From contig CALDSU010000006.1 in NCBI GenBank assembly GCA_937924525.1, forward strand, positions 25,350 through 89,349: DNA of 64,000 nt, written 5' to 3'. The position numbers and the translations under genes are program-made. Below the pieces are notes generated by a model. The model made no database searches, was not told where the DNA came from, and was given only the letters and a program-made list of their open reading frames with translations. This DNA is from an uncultured Bryobacteraceae bacterium (lineage in GTDB: Bacteria; Acidobacteriota; Terriglobia; Bryobacterales; Bryobacteraceae). Of the stretch, positions 30,575-38,530 are shown one piece after another (within the stretch, counting starts at the first letter, position 1; the number at the start of each line of letters is the position of its first letter).

Positions 30575-32053
30575 ATGACACGCAGACAGGCCCTCATCCT
30601 TCCCGCCTCCGCGCTGGCGGCGGACGAGACGTCGCGGATGCCGGAGCTATGCCGGATGCCCGCCCGGGAACTCGCGCGGCGGATGCGGCGCAAGGACGTT
30701 TCCGCGCGCGAGGTGCTGGCGGCGCACCTGCGGCAGATCGCACGGGTGAACCCCCAAGTGAATGCGATGGTGACGCTGGTGGCGGAGGAGGCACGCAAAG
30801 CCGCCGCCCGCGCCGACGAAGAGGCCGCCCATGGCCGATTCCTGGGTCCCCTGCACGGACTGCCGATCGCGCACAAGGACCTGCAAGACACCAAGGGCAT
30901 CCGCACCACGTACGGCTCGCCTCTGTTTCGCGACCACGTCCCGGACCGGGACACGCTGCTGATCGAGCGGATCCGCCAGGCGGGCGCCGTCACGTTGGGC
31001 AAAACCAACACCCCCGAATTTGGCGCTGGTTCACAGACGTTCAACCCCGTGTTTGGCGCCACGCTCAACCCTTACGACCTGACCAAGACGTGCGGCGGCA
31101 GCTCCGGCGGCGCCGCCGTGGCCTTAGCCTGCGGGATGCTGCCGATCGCCGACGGCAGCGACACGGGAGGATCGCTGCGCAACCCGGCCGCGTTCTGCAA
31201 CGTAGTCGGCTTCCGGACCTCGCCCGGGCGGGTGCCGCGCGTTCCCACCAGCTCGGCGTGGAACACGATCAGCGTTCTGGGGCCGATGGCGCGGGACGTG
31301 GCCGACGCGGCGCTGTTGCTGAGCGCCATCGCCGGCCCGGACGCCCGTGCGCCGCTGGCGATCCCGGAGCCCGGCGCCCGCTTCGCCCACCCCCTGGACC
31401 GGGACTTCAAGGGCGTCCGCGTCGCCTGGTTCCAAGACCTCGGCGGGCTGCCCTTCGACCGGCGCGTGCGCGAGGCGGTGAACGCCCAGCAGCGCGCGTT
31501 CACCGCGCTGGGCTGCATCGTCGAACAGGCGGAACCGGACTTCCGCGAGGCGGACCGCGTCTTCAAGGTGCTCCGCGCGCTGAGCTTTCACGGACAACAC
31601 GCCGACAAGGTGCAGCGGCATCGGGCGAAGATCAAGGCCACGGTGATCGAGGAGGTCGAGCGCGGCGCGCGCCTGACCGGACCGGACATCACCGCCGCGG
31701 AAACGCAACGTTCCCGGCTCTACGCCCGCTTCGCCGAATTCATGGCGCGTTACGAGTTCTTCGTTCTGCCTACCACGCAGGCGCCGCCTTTCGACGTGAA
31801 CCAGCCCTACCTGACGGAGATCGAGGGCGTGCCCCTGGAGGGCTACATCGACTGGATGCGGTCCTGCTACTACATTACGGTTACGGGGCATCCGGCGATC
31901 TCTGTGCCCGCCGGCTTCACGGCGGAAGGGTTGCCCGTCGGCCTGCAAATCGTGGGCCGGCGTCAGGACGATTTCGGGGTTCTCCAGATGGCGTATGCTT
32001 TTGAGCGGACGCAGGGTCCGGCGCGGCGCTGGCCCGCCGTCGCGAACCCCTGA
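30575..32053 (+). CDS. Amidase (amidase-signature family)
   Basis: LPIAHKDLQDTKG; TCGGSSGGAAVALACGMLPIADGSDTGGSLRNPA. Confidence 0.93.
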   Translation: MTRRQALILPASALAADETSRMPELCRMPARELARRMRRKDVSAREVLAAHLRQIARVNPQVNAMVTLVAEEARKAAARADEEAAHGRFLGPLHGLPIAHKDLQDTKGIRTTYGSPLFRDHVPDRDTLLIERIRQAGAVTLGKTNTPEFGAGSQTFNPVFGATLNPYDLTKTCGGSSGGAAVALACGMLPIADGSDTGGSLRNPAAFCNVVGFRTSPGRVPRVPTSSAWNTISVLGPMARDVADAALLLSAIAGPDARAPLAIPEPGARFAHPLDRDFKGVRVAWFQDLGGLPFDRRVREAVNAQQRAFTALGCIVEQAEPDFREADRVFKVLRALSFHGQHADKVQRHRAKIKATVIEEVERGARLTGPDITAAETQRSRLYARFAEFMARYEFFVLPTTQAPPFDVNQPYLTEIEGVPLEGYIDWMRSCYYITVTGHPAISVPAGFTAEGLPVGLQIVGRRQDDFGVLQMAYAFERTQGPARRWPAVANP

Positions 32054-32060
32054 GGCGCGC

Positions 32061-32948
32061 TCAGGCGTGGAGCGCGGCGCGAATCGCCTCGATCTGTGCG
32101 GCCGAACTGGCCGGCATGGGCGCGCGCGGCGCTCCGCCGTCCCGCCCTTGCAGGGCCATGGCGGTCTTGGTGTTGGCCGGCAGGTTCGGCTCGTTCAGCA
32201 CATTCCACAATCGCAGCAGCTTACGGTGCAGCGCCCGCGCGGTCGCGTGGTCGCCGCGGTGCGTGGCGTCCCAAAGCTCGACGCACCAGCCCGGCGCCGC
32301 GGTCAGCACCGCCGCGATAGCCCCGTGCGCTCCCAGCAAAAACGACGGGTACAGAAGGGCATCCACCGCGGAGAAGATCCGCTTGCCCGTACCCACCCGC
32401 CCTTCGTCCAGGAGCAGCAGCAGGTCGGCCAGCGCCTTCATGTCGTAGGCGCTTTGCTTGACGCCTAGCACGCCGTCCACTTCGCGCATGATGCGCGCCA
32501 GCAGCGGCGGCAGCAGGTACGACCAGGGCACCACGTTGTAAATGATCACCGGGATGCCGGCGGCGTGATGAATGGAAGCGAAAAACTCCAGCATGGCGTC
32601 GTCGCTCGGCCGGAATACATAGTGCACCGGGGTCACCTGCAATGCCGCGACGCCCAGGTCGGCTACGGCGCGCGCCTTGGCGATCGCCGCCTGGGTGCTG
32701 TCGGCGATCACGCCCGCGATCACCGGCGTGCGGCCCGCGCTCTCCTCGACGGTCCAGCGCACGACCAGGCGAAGCTCGTCCGGCGACAGCGTATGTCCTT
32801 CGCCGGTGCTGCCGCCTACCGCGACGCCGTGCACCCGGGCGGTTTCGATCATGTAGCGCACGTCCGCCCGGTGGGCGCGCTCCATCAGGTTGCCGTCCGC
32901 GTCGAAAGGGGTGACTAGCGGGGGGATGATGCCGCTCAGCACTTGCAT
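32061..32948 (-). CDS. Dihydrodipicolinate synthase/NAL family protein
   Basis: PPLVTPFDADG; VGGSTGEGHTLS; VIIYNVVPWS; GVLGVKQSAYD. Confidence 0.88.
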   Translation of the reverse strand: MQVLSGIIPPLVTPFDADGNLMERAHRADVRYMIETARVHGVAVGGSTGEGHTLSPDELRLVVRWTVEESAGRTPVIAGVIADSTQAAIAKARAVADLGVAALQVTPVHYVFRPSDDAMLEFFASIHHAAGIPVIIYNVVPWSYLLPPLLARIMREVDGVLGVKQSAYDMKALADLLLLLDEGRVGTGKRIFSAVDALLYPSFLLGAHGAIAAVLTAAPGWCVELWDATHRGDHATARALHRKLLRLWNVLNEPNLPANTKTAMALQGRDGGAPRAPMPASSAAQIEAIRAALHA

Positions 32949-32969
32949 TCTTTCAGTCTAGGCCGTGGC

Positions 32970-32998
32970 GCCGGCGGAGGCCACCGGCGTCCGCCGGC
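32970..32998. repeat. Perfect 9-bp inverted repeat in divergent spacer
   Basis: GCCGGCGGA (32970-32978), 11-nt spacer, TCCGCCGGC (32990-32998). Confidence 0.9.
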
Positions 32999-33075
32999 CG
33001 CGGTTTGCTTTGCGCGCTCGCCGGGCGCCATGAAACAATGGCGGATTCTCCGGATCATCGGGGAAAGGAACCGGT

Positions 33076-34026
33076 ATGCGAAGAACGCGCACCACGATCG
33101 AGGACTGGCGGAACGTGCTGCCCGTACCGCCGTTGGCGAGGCGCCGGGACGGCGGCCGGACTTTGGATTGGGCAGCGAACGACGCGCTCGCCGCCCACCT
33201 GCAGGCGGGCGGCATGCGGCATTTGCTTTACGGCGGGAATGCGTTTCTCTACCACATTCCCCTGGCCGAGTTCGGCCAACTGCTGAGCTGGCTGGCGGGA
33301 CTGCCCGATGACGTCCTGGCGATTCCCAGCCTCGGCCCCTCGTATGGGCGGGCCATGGACCAGGCGCCGCTGGTGCGCAGGCACGGCTTCCCCCTCGTGA
33401 TGATGTTGCCGTGCAGCGACCCGCGCGATGCCCGCGGCCTCGAACAGGGCTACCGCGAAATTGCGAGCGAAGCGGAAGCGCCGCTGATGGTGTACCTGAA
33501 GGACGAGGACAGTTTTGGCGCGGACCGGGAGGCGGGATTGGACGCCGTGGCCCGCCTGGTCTCCGACGGGGTGTGCCAGGTGATCAAGTATGCCGTGGTC
33601 CGCGAGGATGCCGCGCGAGACCTCTATCTGGACAGCCTGTTGAGCCGGGTCGACCGCCGGGTGGTGATCAGCGGAATCGGGGAGCGCCCCGCGATCGTCC
33701 ACCTGCGGGACTTCGGCCTGCCGGGCTTCACCTCCGGCTCGGCCTGTCTGGCGCCCCGCTTTTCCGGAGCGATCCTCCGCGCCGCCGCGGCGGGACGGTG
33801 GGAGGAGGCCGAAGGGTACCGGGCTGCGTTCCTCCCTTTGGAGGATCTCCGCGACACGTGGGGCGCCGCCCGGGTGTTGCATGCCGCCATCGAACTGGCT
33901 GGCATCGCCGGAACGGGGCCCGTGCCCCCCTTCGCCTCCGAATTGGAGCAAGACCAGCGCCAGCAAGTGCGGGGGACCGCGCTGGCATTGGCGGAGGCTA
34001 ACCGGGCCGGAGGCGTGTGGAGATAA
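33076..34026 (+). CDS. Divergent dihydrodipicolinate synthase-like protein
   Basis: GGMRHLLYGGNAFLYHIPLAEF...PLMVYLKDEDSFG...VCQVIKYAVVRED...VISGIGERPAIVHLRDFGLPGFTSGSACLAP. Confidence 0.72.
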   Translation: MRRTRTTIEDWRNVLPVPPLARRRDGGRTLDWAANDALAAHLQAGGMRHLLYGGNAFLYHIPLAEFGQLLSWLAGLPDDVLAIPSLGPSYGRAMDQAPLVRRHGFPLVMMLPCSDPRDARGLEQGYREIASEAEAPLMVYLKDEDSFGADREAGLDAVARLVSDGVCQVIKYAVVREDAARDLYLDSLLSRVDRRVVISGIGERPAIVHLRDFGLPGFTSGSACLAPRFSGAILRAAAAGRWEEAEGYRAAFLPLEDLRDTWGAARVLHAAIELAGIAGTGPVPPFASELEQDQRQQVRGTALALAEANRAGGVWR

Positions 34027-34053
34027 AATCAAAAGTTCGGCCAGCTCAGATGT

Positions 34054-34071
34054 TCAAGCCTGCCGGCTTGA
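34054..34071 (+). promoter_or_regulatory. Stem-loop immediately upstream of sulP start codon
   Basis: TCAAGCC-TGCC-GGCTTGA, perfect 7-bp stem, ending 10 nt before ATG 34082. Confidence 0.6.
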
Positions 34072-34081
34072 TCTTTGCGAT

Positions 34082-35842
34082 ATGAACTTTCTTGCGACTC
34101 GACTCGGCCAGCTTTGGGCCGCGCTAGCGGCATTTGATCCTTTCCGAAACTGCCGGCCGAAGTTGCTCTCCCTCTTGCCTGGCTACCGCCGCGAGACTTT
34201 GGTATCCGACCTGATTGCCGGACTTACGGTCGGGATGGTGGCTTTACCGCTCGCCATGGCGTTTGGCGTCGCCTCCGGGGTGACGCCCCAAGCCGGGATC
34301 TACACCGCGATCGTCGGTGGCCTGCTGGTCGCAGTCCTCGGCGGGTCGTCCATCCAGGTCGCCGGCCCGACCGGCGCCTTCGTCGTCATCGTGGCGGGCA
34401 TCATTGCCCGGCATGGTCTGTCGGGTTTGCTGATGGTGACGATGATGGCGGGCGTCATTCTGATGATCCTCGGCCTGACTGGTCTCGGCGCCGCCGTGAA
34501 GTATATTCCCCGGCCGGTGGTCCTGGGTTTCACCAACGGCATTGCGGTCTTGATCGCGTCCACGCAAGTGAAGGATTTCCTCGGACTCGCCATCCAGGAT
34601 GTCCCCAGCGAGTTTTTCGCGCGGATGGAGGCGTACGCGAGGAATCTGGGTACGCTCGACTGGCGGGCGGCCGCGTTGGGGCTGTGCTCGCTGGCGATCA
34701 TTCTGCTGGCGCCGCGCATCGCGCCCCGCCTGCCCGGTTCGATCGCGGCGCTGCTGGCCGGCACCGCGGCCGTGGTGGCGCTGAATTTGCCCGTCGAAAC
34801 CATTGGAACCAGATTCGGCGGCATTCCCAGCGGACTGCCTCGCTGGGAGGTCCCCGCGTTTCGCGCGGATCTAATTCTGCCCCTGCTGCCGTCCGCGCTC
34901 ACGGTGGCGATTCTTGCCGCCGTGGAAAGTTTGCTGTCCGCGGTGGTCGCTGACTCCATGACCGGCGACCGGCACAACTCGAACGCCGAACTGATGGCGC
35001 AGGGGGTGGCGAACGTGATCGTGCCGATGGTGGGCGGCATTCCGGTGACCGGCGCCATCGCCCGGACGGCCACCAATTTCCGAGCAGGCGCGCGCACTCC
35101 CGTAGCCGCCATCGTCCATTCGCTGACGCTGGCCCTGGTGATGCTGGTGCTGGCGCCCTGGGCGAAATTCATCCCGCTGGCGACGCTGGCGGCGGTGCTC
35201 CTGGTGGTGGCCTACAACATGGGGGAATGGCGGGAGATCGCTCCGATCCTCCGTCTGGATTGGGCCGACAAGACGGTTTGGGCGCTGACTTTCGCCTTGA
35301 CCGTGGTGGCGGATCTGACTCTGGCGGTCGAAGTGGGCATCGCCCTGGCCGCCTTGCTTTACATCCACCGCGTGGCCCAGACGACGACCGTATCCACCGT
35401 AACCAGAGAGTACGTCGAAAACGCCAGACCACACGTGTTGCAGGACAAGACCATCCCGCCTTACGTGAAGATCCTGCGGATCCATGGGCCGTTTCTGTTC
35501 GGGACCACCGACAAACTGGCGGAGGAAACCGCGGATCTTAGCCGCTTTCCCGCGATTGTTGTCTTGCGCCTGAGGAACATGACCGCGATCGACGCCACCG
35601 GGCTCCACGCCTTGGAGATGCTCCAGCAGCGGCTGAAGAGGTCGGGCCGCACGTTGCTGCTCTGCGGCGCGCGCCATCAACCGGCGGAGTTTCTGGCCAA
35701 AGCGGAGTTCGTGGAGCACATTGGCAGGGAAAATATCCTGCCACATGTGCAGGCGGCGCTGGCGCGCGCCCAGGAGATTTATCAGGGGTTTTCCGGCCTC
35801 GGGGAAGATTTCGCCGCGGACATCCGCAAGGCGCGCATGTAA
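34082..35842 (+). CDS. SulP family anion transporter with STAS domain
   Basis: LIAGLTVGMVALPLAMAFGVASGVTPQAGIYTAIVGGLLVAVLGGSSIQVAGPTGAF; C-terminal STAS VLRLRNMTAIDATGLHALEML. Confidence 0.94.
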   Translation: MNFLATRLGQLWAALAAFDPFRNCRPKLLSLLPGYRRETLVSDLIAGLTVGMVALPLAMAFGVASGVTPQAGIYTAIVGGLLVAVLGGSSIQVAGPTGAFVVIVAGIIARHGLSGLLMVTMMAGVILMILGLTGLGAAVKYIPRPVVLGFTNGIAVLIASTQVKDFLGLAIQDVPSEFFARMEAYARNLGTLDWRAAALGLCSLAIILLAPRIAPRLPGSIAALLAGTAAVVALNLPVETIGTRFGGIPSGLPRWEVPAFRADLILPLLPSALTVAILAAVESLLSAVVADSMTGDRHNSNAELMAQGVANVIVPMVGGIPVTGAIARTATNFRAGARTPVAAIVHSLTLALVMLVLAPWAKFIPLATLAAVLLVVAYNMGEWREIAPILRLDWADKTVWALTFALTVVADLTLAVEVGIALAALLYIHRVAQTTTVSTVTREYVENARPHVLQDKTIPPYVKILRIHGPFLFGTTDKLAEETADLSRFPAIVVLRLRNMTAIDATGLHALEMLQQRLKRSGRTLLLCGARHQPAEFLAKAEFVEHIGRENILPHVQAALARAQEIYQGFSGLGEDFAADIRKARM

Positions 35843-35901
35843 GAGGCGAGCCGCCTCACCTTGTGTCCGGCCGCAGCCTCAGGCATCCTCAGAAGTGGGT
35901 C

Positions 35902-37638
35902 ATGACGGCGCGAAAACGGGTGGTGGTGGTGGGTGGAGTGGCGGGCGGGGCGTCCTGCGCGGCGCGTTTGCGGCGTTTGGACGAGAGCGCGGAAATCACG
36001 GTGCTGGACCGCGGCCCTTACGTCTCGTTCGCCAACTGCGGGCTCCCGTACTACGTCGGCGACGTGATCCGGGACGAGGGAAAACTGCTGGTGGCCACTC
36101 CCGAGTTGTTCCGCCAGCGGTTCAACATTCAGGTGCGCACGCGGCACGAGGTGCGGAGAATCGACCGGGCCGCGCGCGCGCTCGAGGTCTGCGAACTGAC
36201 CTCGGGCAGCGTCTACCGCCAGGGTTACGATGCGCTGGTGCTGTCGCCGGGGGCGGCCCCGGTCCGCCCGCCGCTGCCGGGTATCGACCTGCCCGGCATT
36301 TTCACGCTCCGCACTGTCCCTGACAGCCGCCGCATTCGCGAGTGGATCGAAAGCCGCCGCGCGCGGCGGGCGGTCGTGGTGGGAGGAGGTTTTATTGGCC
36401 TGGAGATGGCGGAGAACCTCGTCCACCGGGGTCTGGAGGTCGCCGTCGTCGAGATGGCGGCTCAACTGATGCCTGCGCTCGATCCGGAGATGGCGGACTA
36501 CGTGTTGCGGCGCGTCCGGGCGCACACCGCCGCGGTGCGGTTGGGCGACGCGGTGGCAGCCTTCGAGCCGGATCCCGGGGGCGAACTGCTGGTCCGCACG
36601 CGGGAGGGCGCGGCGCTGTCCGCCGACCTCGTCATCCTCGCGATTGGGGTGCGGCCGGAAACCGCGCTGGCGCGCGACGCGGGTCTGGAAATCGGCGTGC
36701 GGGGCGGGATCCGTGTAGATGAGCAGATGCGGACGAGCGACCCGCACATCTGGGCGGTGGGAGACGCGGTGGAAGTACGGAACTTCGTCACCGGCGAACA
36801 GGAGTTGATCGCGCTGGCCGGCCCGGCCAACCGCCAGGGACGAATCGCCGCCGAGGTCATTTGCGGGCGGGATTCGCGTTTCCGCGGCGTGCAGGGGACC
36901 GCGGTCTGCGGTTTCTTCGGAATGACGGTAGCGATGACCGGCGCCACGGAACGGTCGCTCCGCCGCGCGGGCCGGGCAGACTTTTCCGCGGTCTATTTGC
37001 ATCCCGGCCACCATGCGGGCTACTACCCCGGCGCGCGTCCCATTCACCTGAAACTGCTCTTCCGCCCCTCCGATGGGCGCATCCTCGGCGCGCAGGCGGT
37101 GGGCGAGGAGGGCGTGGAGCGCCGCATTGACGTCATTGCGATGGCGATGCAACAATCCGGCACGGTGTTCGACCTCGAAGAAGCCGAACTTTGTTACGCC
37201 CCGCAGTATGGAGCGGCAAAGGATCCGGTGAACCTTTGCGGCATGCTGGCCGCCAACGTCGCGCGCGGGGACGTCGCGCTGGCCGATTGGAGCGATCTGC
37301 CGGCGACGGACGCGCTCTTGCTGGACGTTCGCGAACCGGCGGAATTTGCAGCCGGCACTTTGCCGGGAGCCGTCAACCTGCCGCTCGGTCAACTCCGCGG
37401 CCGGCTGGCGGAATTGCCGCGCGACCGGGAAATTTGGGTCCATTGCGGCGTCGGCCAGCGGGCTTACTATGCCAACCGCCTGCTCGCCCAGCACGGTTTT
37501 CGCGTGCGCAACCTGTCGGGCGGTTATCAGACTTACCGCGCCTGGTATCCTCAGGGTGCGGGAAACGAGCACTCAGGAGAATCCCATGATCGACAAAGCG
37601 AAGAGCATCGATCTGCTGAACAAGGCAGTCGCCGATGA
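35902..37638 (+). CDS. CoA-disulfide reductase / persulfide reductase-like flavoprotein with C-terminal rhodanese domain
   Basis: VVVVGGVAGGASCAARLRRL; SFANCGLPYYVG active Cys; FAD/NAD motifs; rhodanese LLDVREPAEFAAGTLPGAVNLPL...WVHCGVGQRAYYANRLL. Confidence 0.92.
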   Translation: MTARKRVVVVGGVAGGASCAARLRRLDESAEITVLDRGPYVSFANCGLPYYVGDVIRDEGKLLVATPELFRQRFNIQVRTRHEVRRIDRAARALEVCELTSGSVYRQGYDALVLSPGAAPVRPPLPGIDLPGIFTLRTVPDSRRIREWIESRRARRAVVVGGGFIGLEMAENLVHRGLEVAVVEMAAQLMPALDPEMADYVLRRVRAHTAAVRLGDAVAAFEPDPGGELLVRTREGAALSADLVILAIGVRPETALARDAGLEIGVRGGIRVDEQMRTSDPHIWAVGDAVEVRNFVTGEQELIALAGPANRQGRIAAEVICGRDSRFRGVQGTAVCGFFGMTVAMTGATERSLRRAGRADFSAVYLHPGHHAGYYPGARPIHLKLLFRPSDGRILGAQAVGEEGVERRIDVIAMAMQQSGTVFDLEEAELCYAPQYGAAKDPVNLCGMLAANVARGDVALADWSDLPATDALLLDVREPAEFAAGTLPGAVNLPLGQLRGRLAELPRDREIWVHCGVGQRAYYANRLLAQHGFRVRNLSGGYQTYRAWYPQGAGNEHSGESHDRQSEEHRSAEQGSRR

Positions 37639-38077
37639 GTTACAAGCCGTCCATCAGTACATGTATTTCCACTTTCACCTGGACGACCAGGGCTTTGCGC
37701 CCCTGGCGGACTTGTTCAAGCGGGTGGCCATCCAGGAGATGGGCCACGTGGAGAAACTGGCGGAACGGATTCTGTTTCTGAAGGGCGACGTGACCATGGC
37801 GCTCGCCGGACCGGTGGAACGCATCACCGACCCGGCGGGCATGCTGGAAAAGGCCGCACAGCTGGAGGAAGGCAGCGCGCACGACTACAACCTGGCCGCG
37901 GTGGAATGTGGCGCGAACGCCGACGCCGCTTCTCGCCAGGTATTCGAACAACTGGTGACCGACGAAGAAGGGCACTACGACCTGTTCGACAAGCAACTCG
38001 ACAACATTCGCCGTTTCGGCCCGAACTACCTGGCGTTGCAGTCATTTTCAGCCGAGCCGCCCGAGGAAGAGGCCTGA
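37586..38077 (+). CDS. Ferritin-like/bacterioferritin family protein
   Basis: LNKAVADELQAVHQYMYFHFHLDDQGFAPLADLFKRVAIQEMGHVEKLAERI...EEGHYDLFDKQLDNIRRFG; four-helix EXXH pattern. Confidence 0.88.
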   Translation: MIDKAKSIDLLNKAVADELQAVHQYMYFHFHLDDQGFAPLADLFKRVAIQEMGHVEKLAERILFLKGDVTMALAGPVERITDPAGMLEKAAQLEEGSAHDYNLAAVECGANADAASRQVFEQLVTDEEGHYDLFDKQLDNIRRFGPNYLALQSFSAEPPEEEA

Positions 38078-38078
38078 G

Positions 38079-38525
38079 CTAGCGGGACTCTTCCGGCTTG
38101 GCTGCCGGCCTGCTATGCTCCGGGCCCAACCCCAGGGCAATCAAAGAAAGGGAGTTGATTTTGCCCGTCGGCTCCAGATGCTGATCTTGCTGGAACCGCT
38201 TCAGCGCTTCGATCGATTCCGGACCCCACTGGCCATTTGTTTCGGCGGAAAAGTACCCTTTTTCCGCCAGCGCTTGTTGAATTTGCTTATAACGGTCCGC
38301 CGACGGCGCCGTTTGCGTTGCCCGGCGGGGAGGCTGCGTCCCCTGGGAGCCCGCAGGTTTCTTTTTGGCCGCAGTTTTCCTCGCGGCGCTGGAGGACTTG
38401 GAGGTTCCCGCGCTCTTTGCGGTTCCTTTCGCCGGGGCAGGATTTTTCTTGGCGGGAGGAGCGGCCCACGCCGCTCCTCCCCACCACAGCCAAACGCCCG
38501 CCAGCAAACAGACTGCCGCCTGCAT
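38079..38525 (-). CDS. Exported protein with Lys/Ala-rich linker and C-terminal peptidoglycan-binding domain
   Basis: Signal peptide MQAAVCLLAGVWLWWGGAAWAA; basic linker; RYKQIQQALAEKGYFSAETNGQWGPESIEALKRFQQDQHLEPTGKINSLSLIALGLG. Confidence 0.85.
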   Translation of the reverse strand: MQAAVCLLAGVWLWWGGAAWAAPPAKKNPAPAKGTAKSAGTSKSSSAARKTAAKKKPAGSQGTQPPRRATQTAPSADRYKQIQQALAEKGYFSAETNGQWGPESIEALKRFQQDQHLEPTGKINSLSLIALGLGPEHSRPAAKPEESR

Positions 38526-38530
38526 GCCGG

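Noticed and set aside
35782-37572. 596-aa minus-strand ORF
   Set aside because: Antisense to the CoADR-rhodanese gene; no domain signal.
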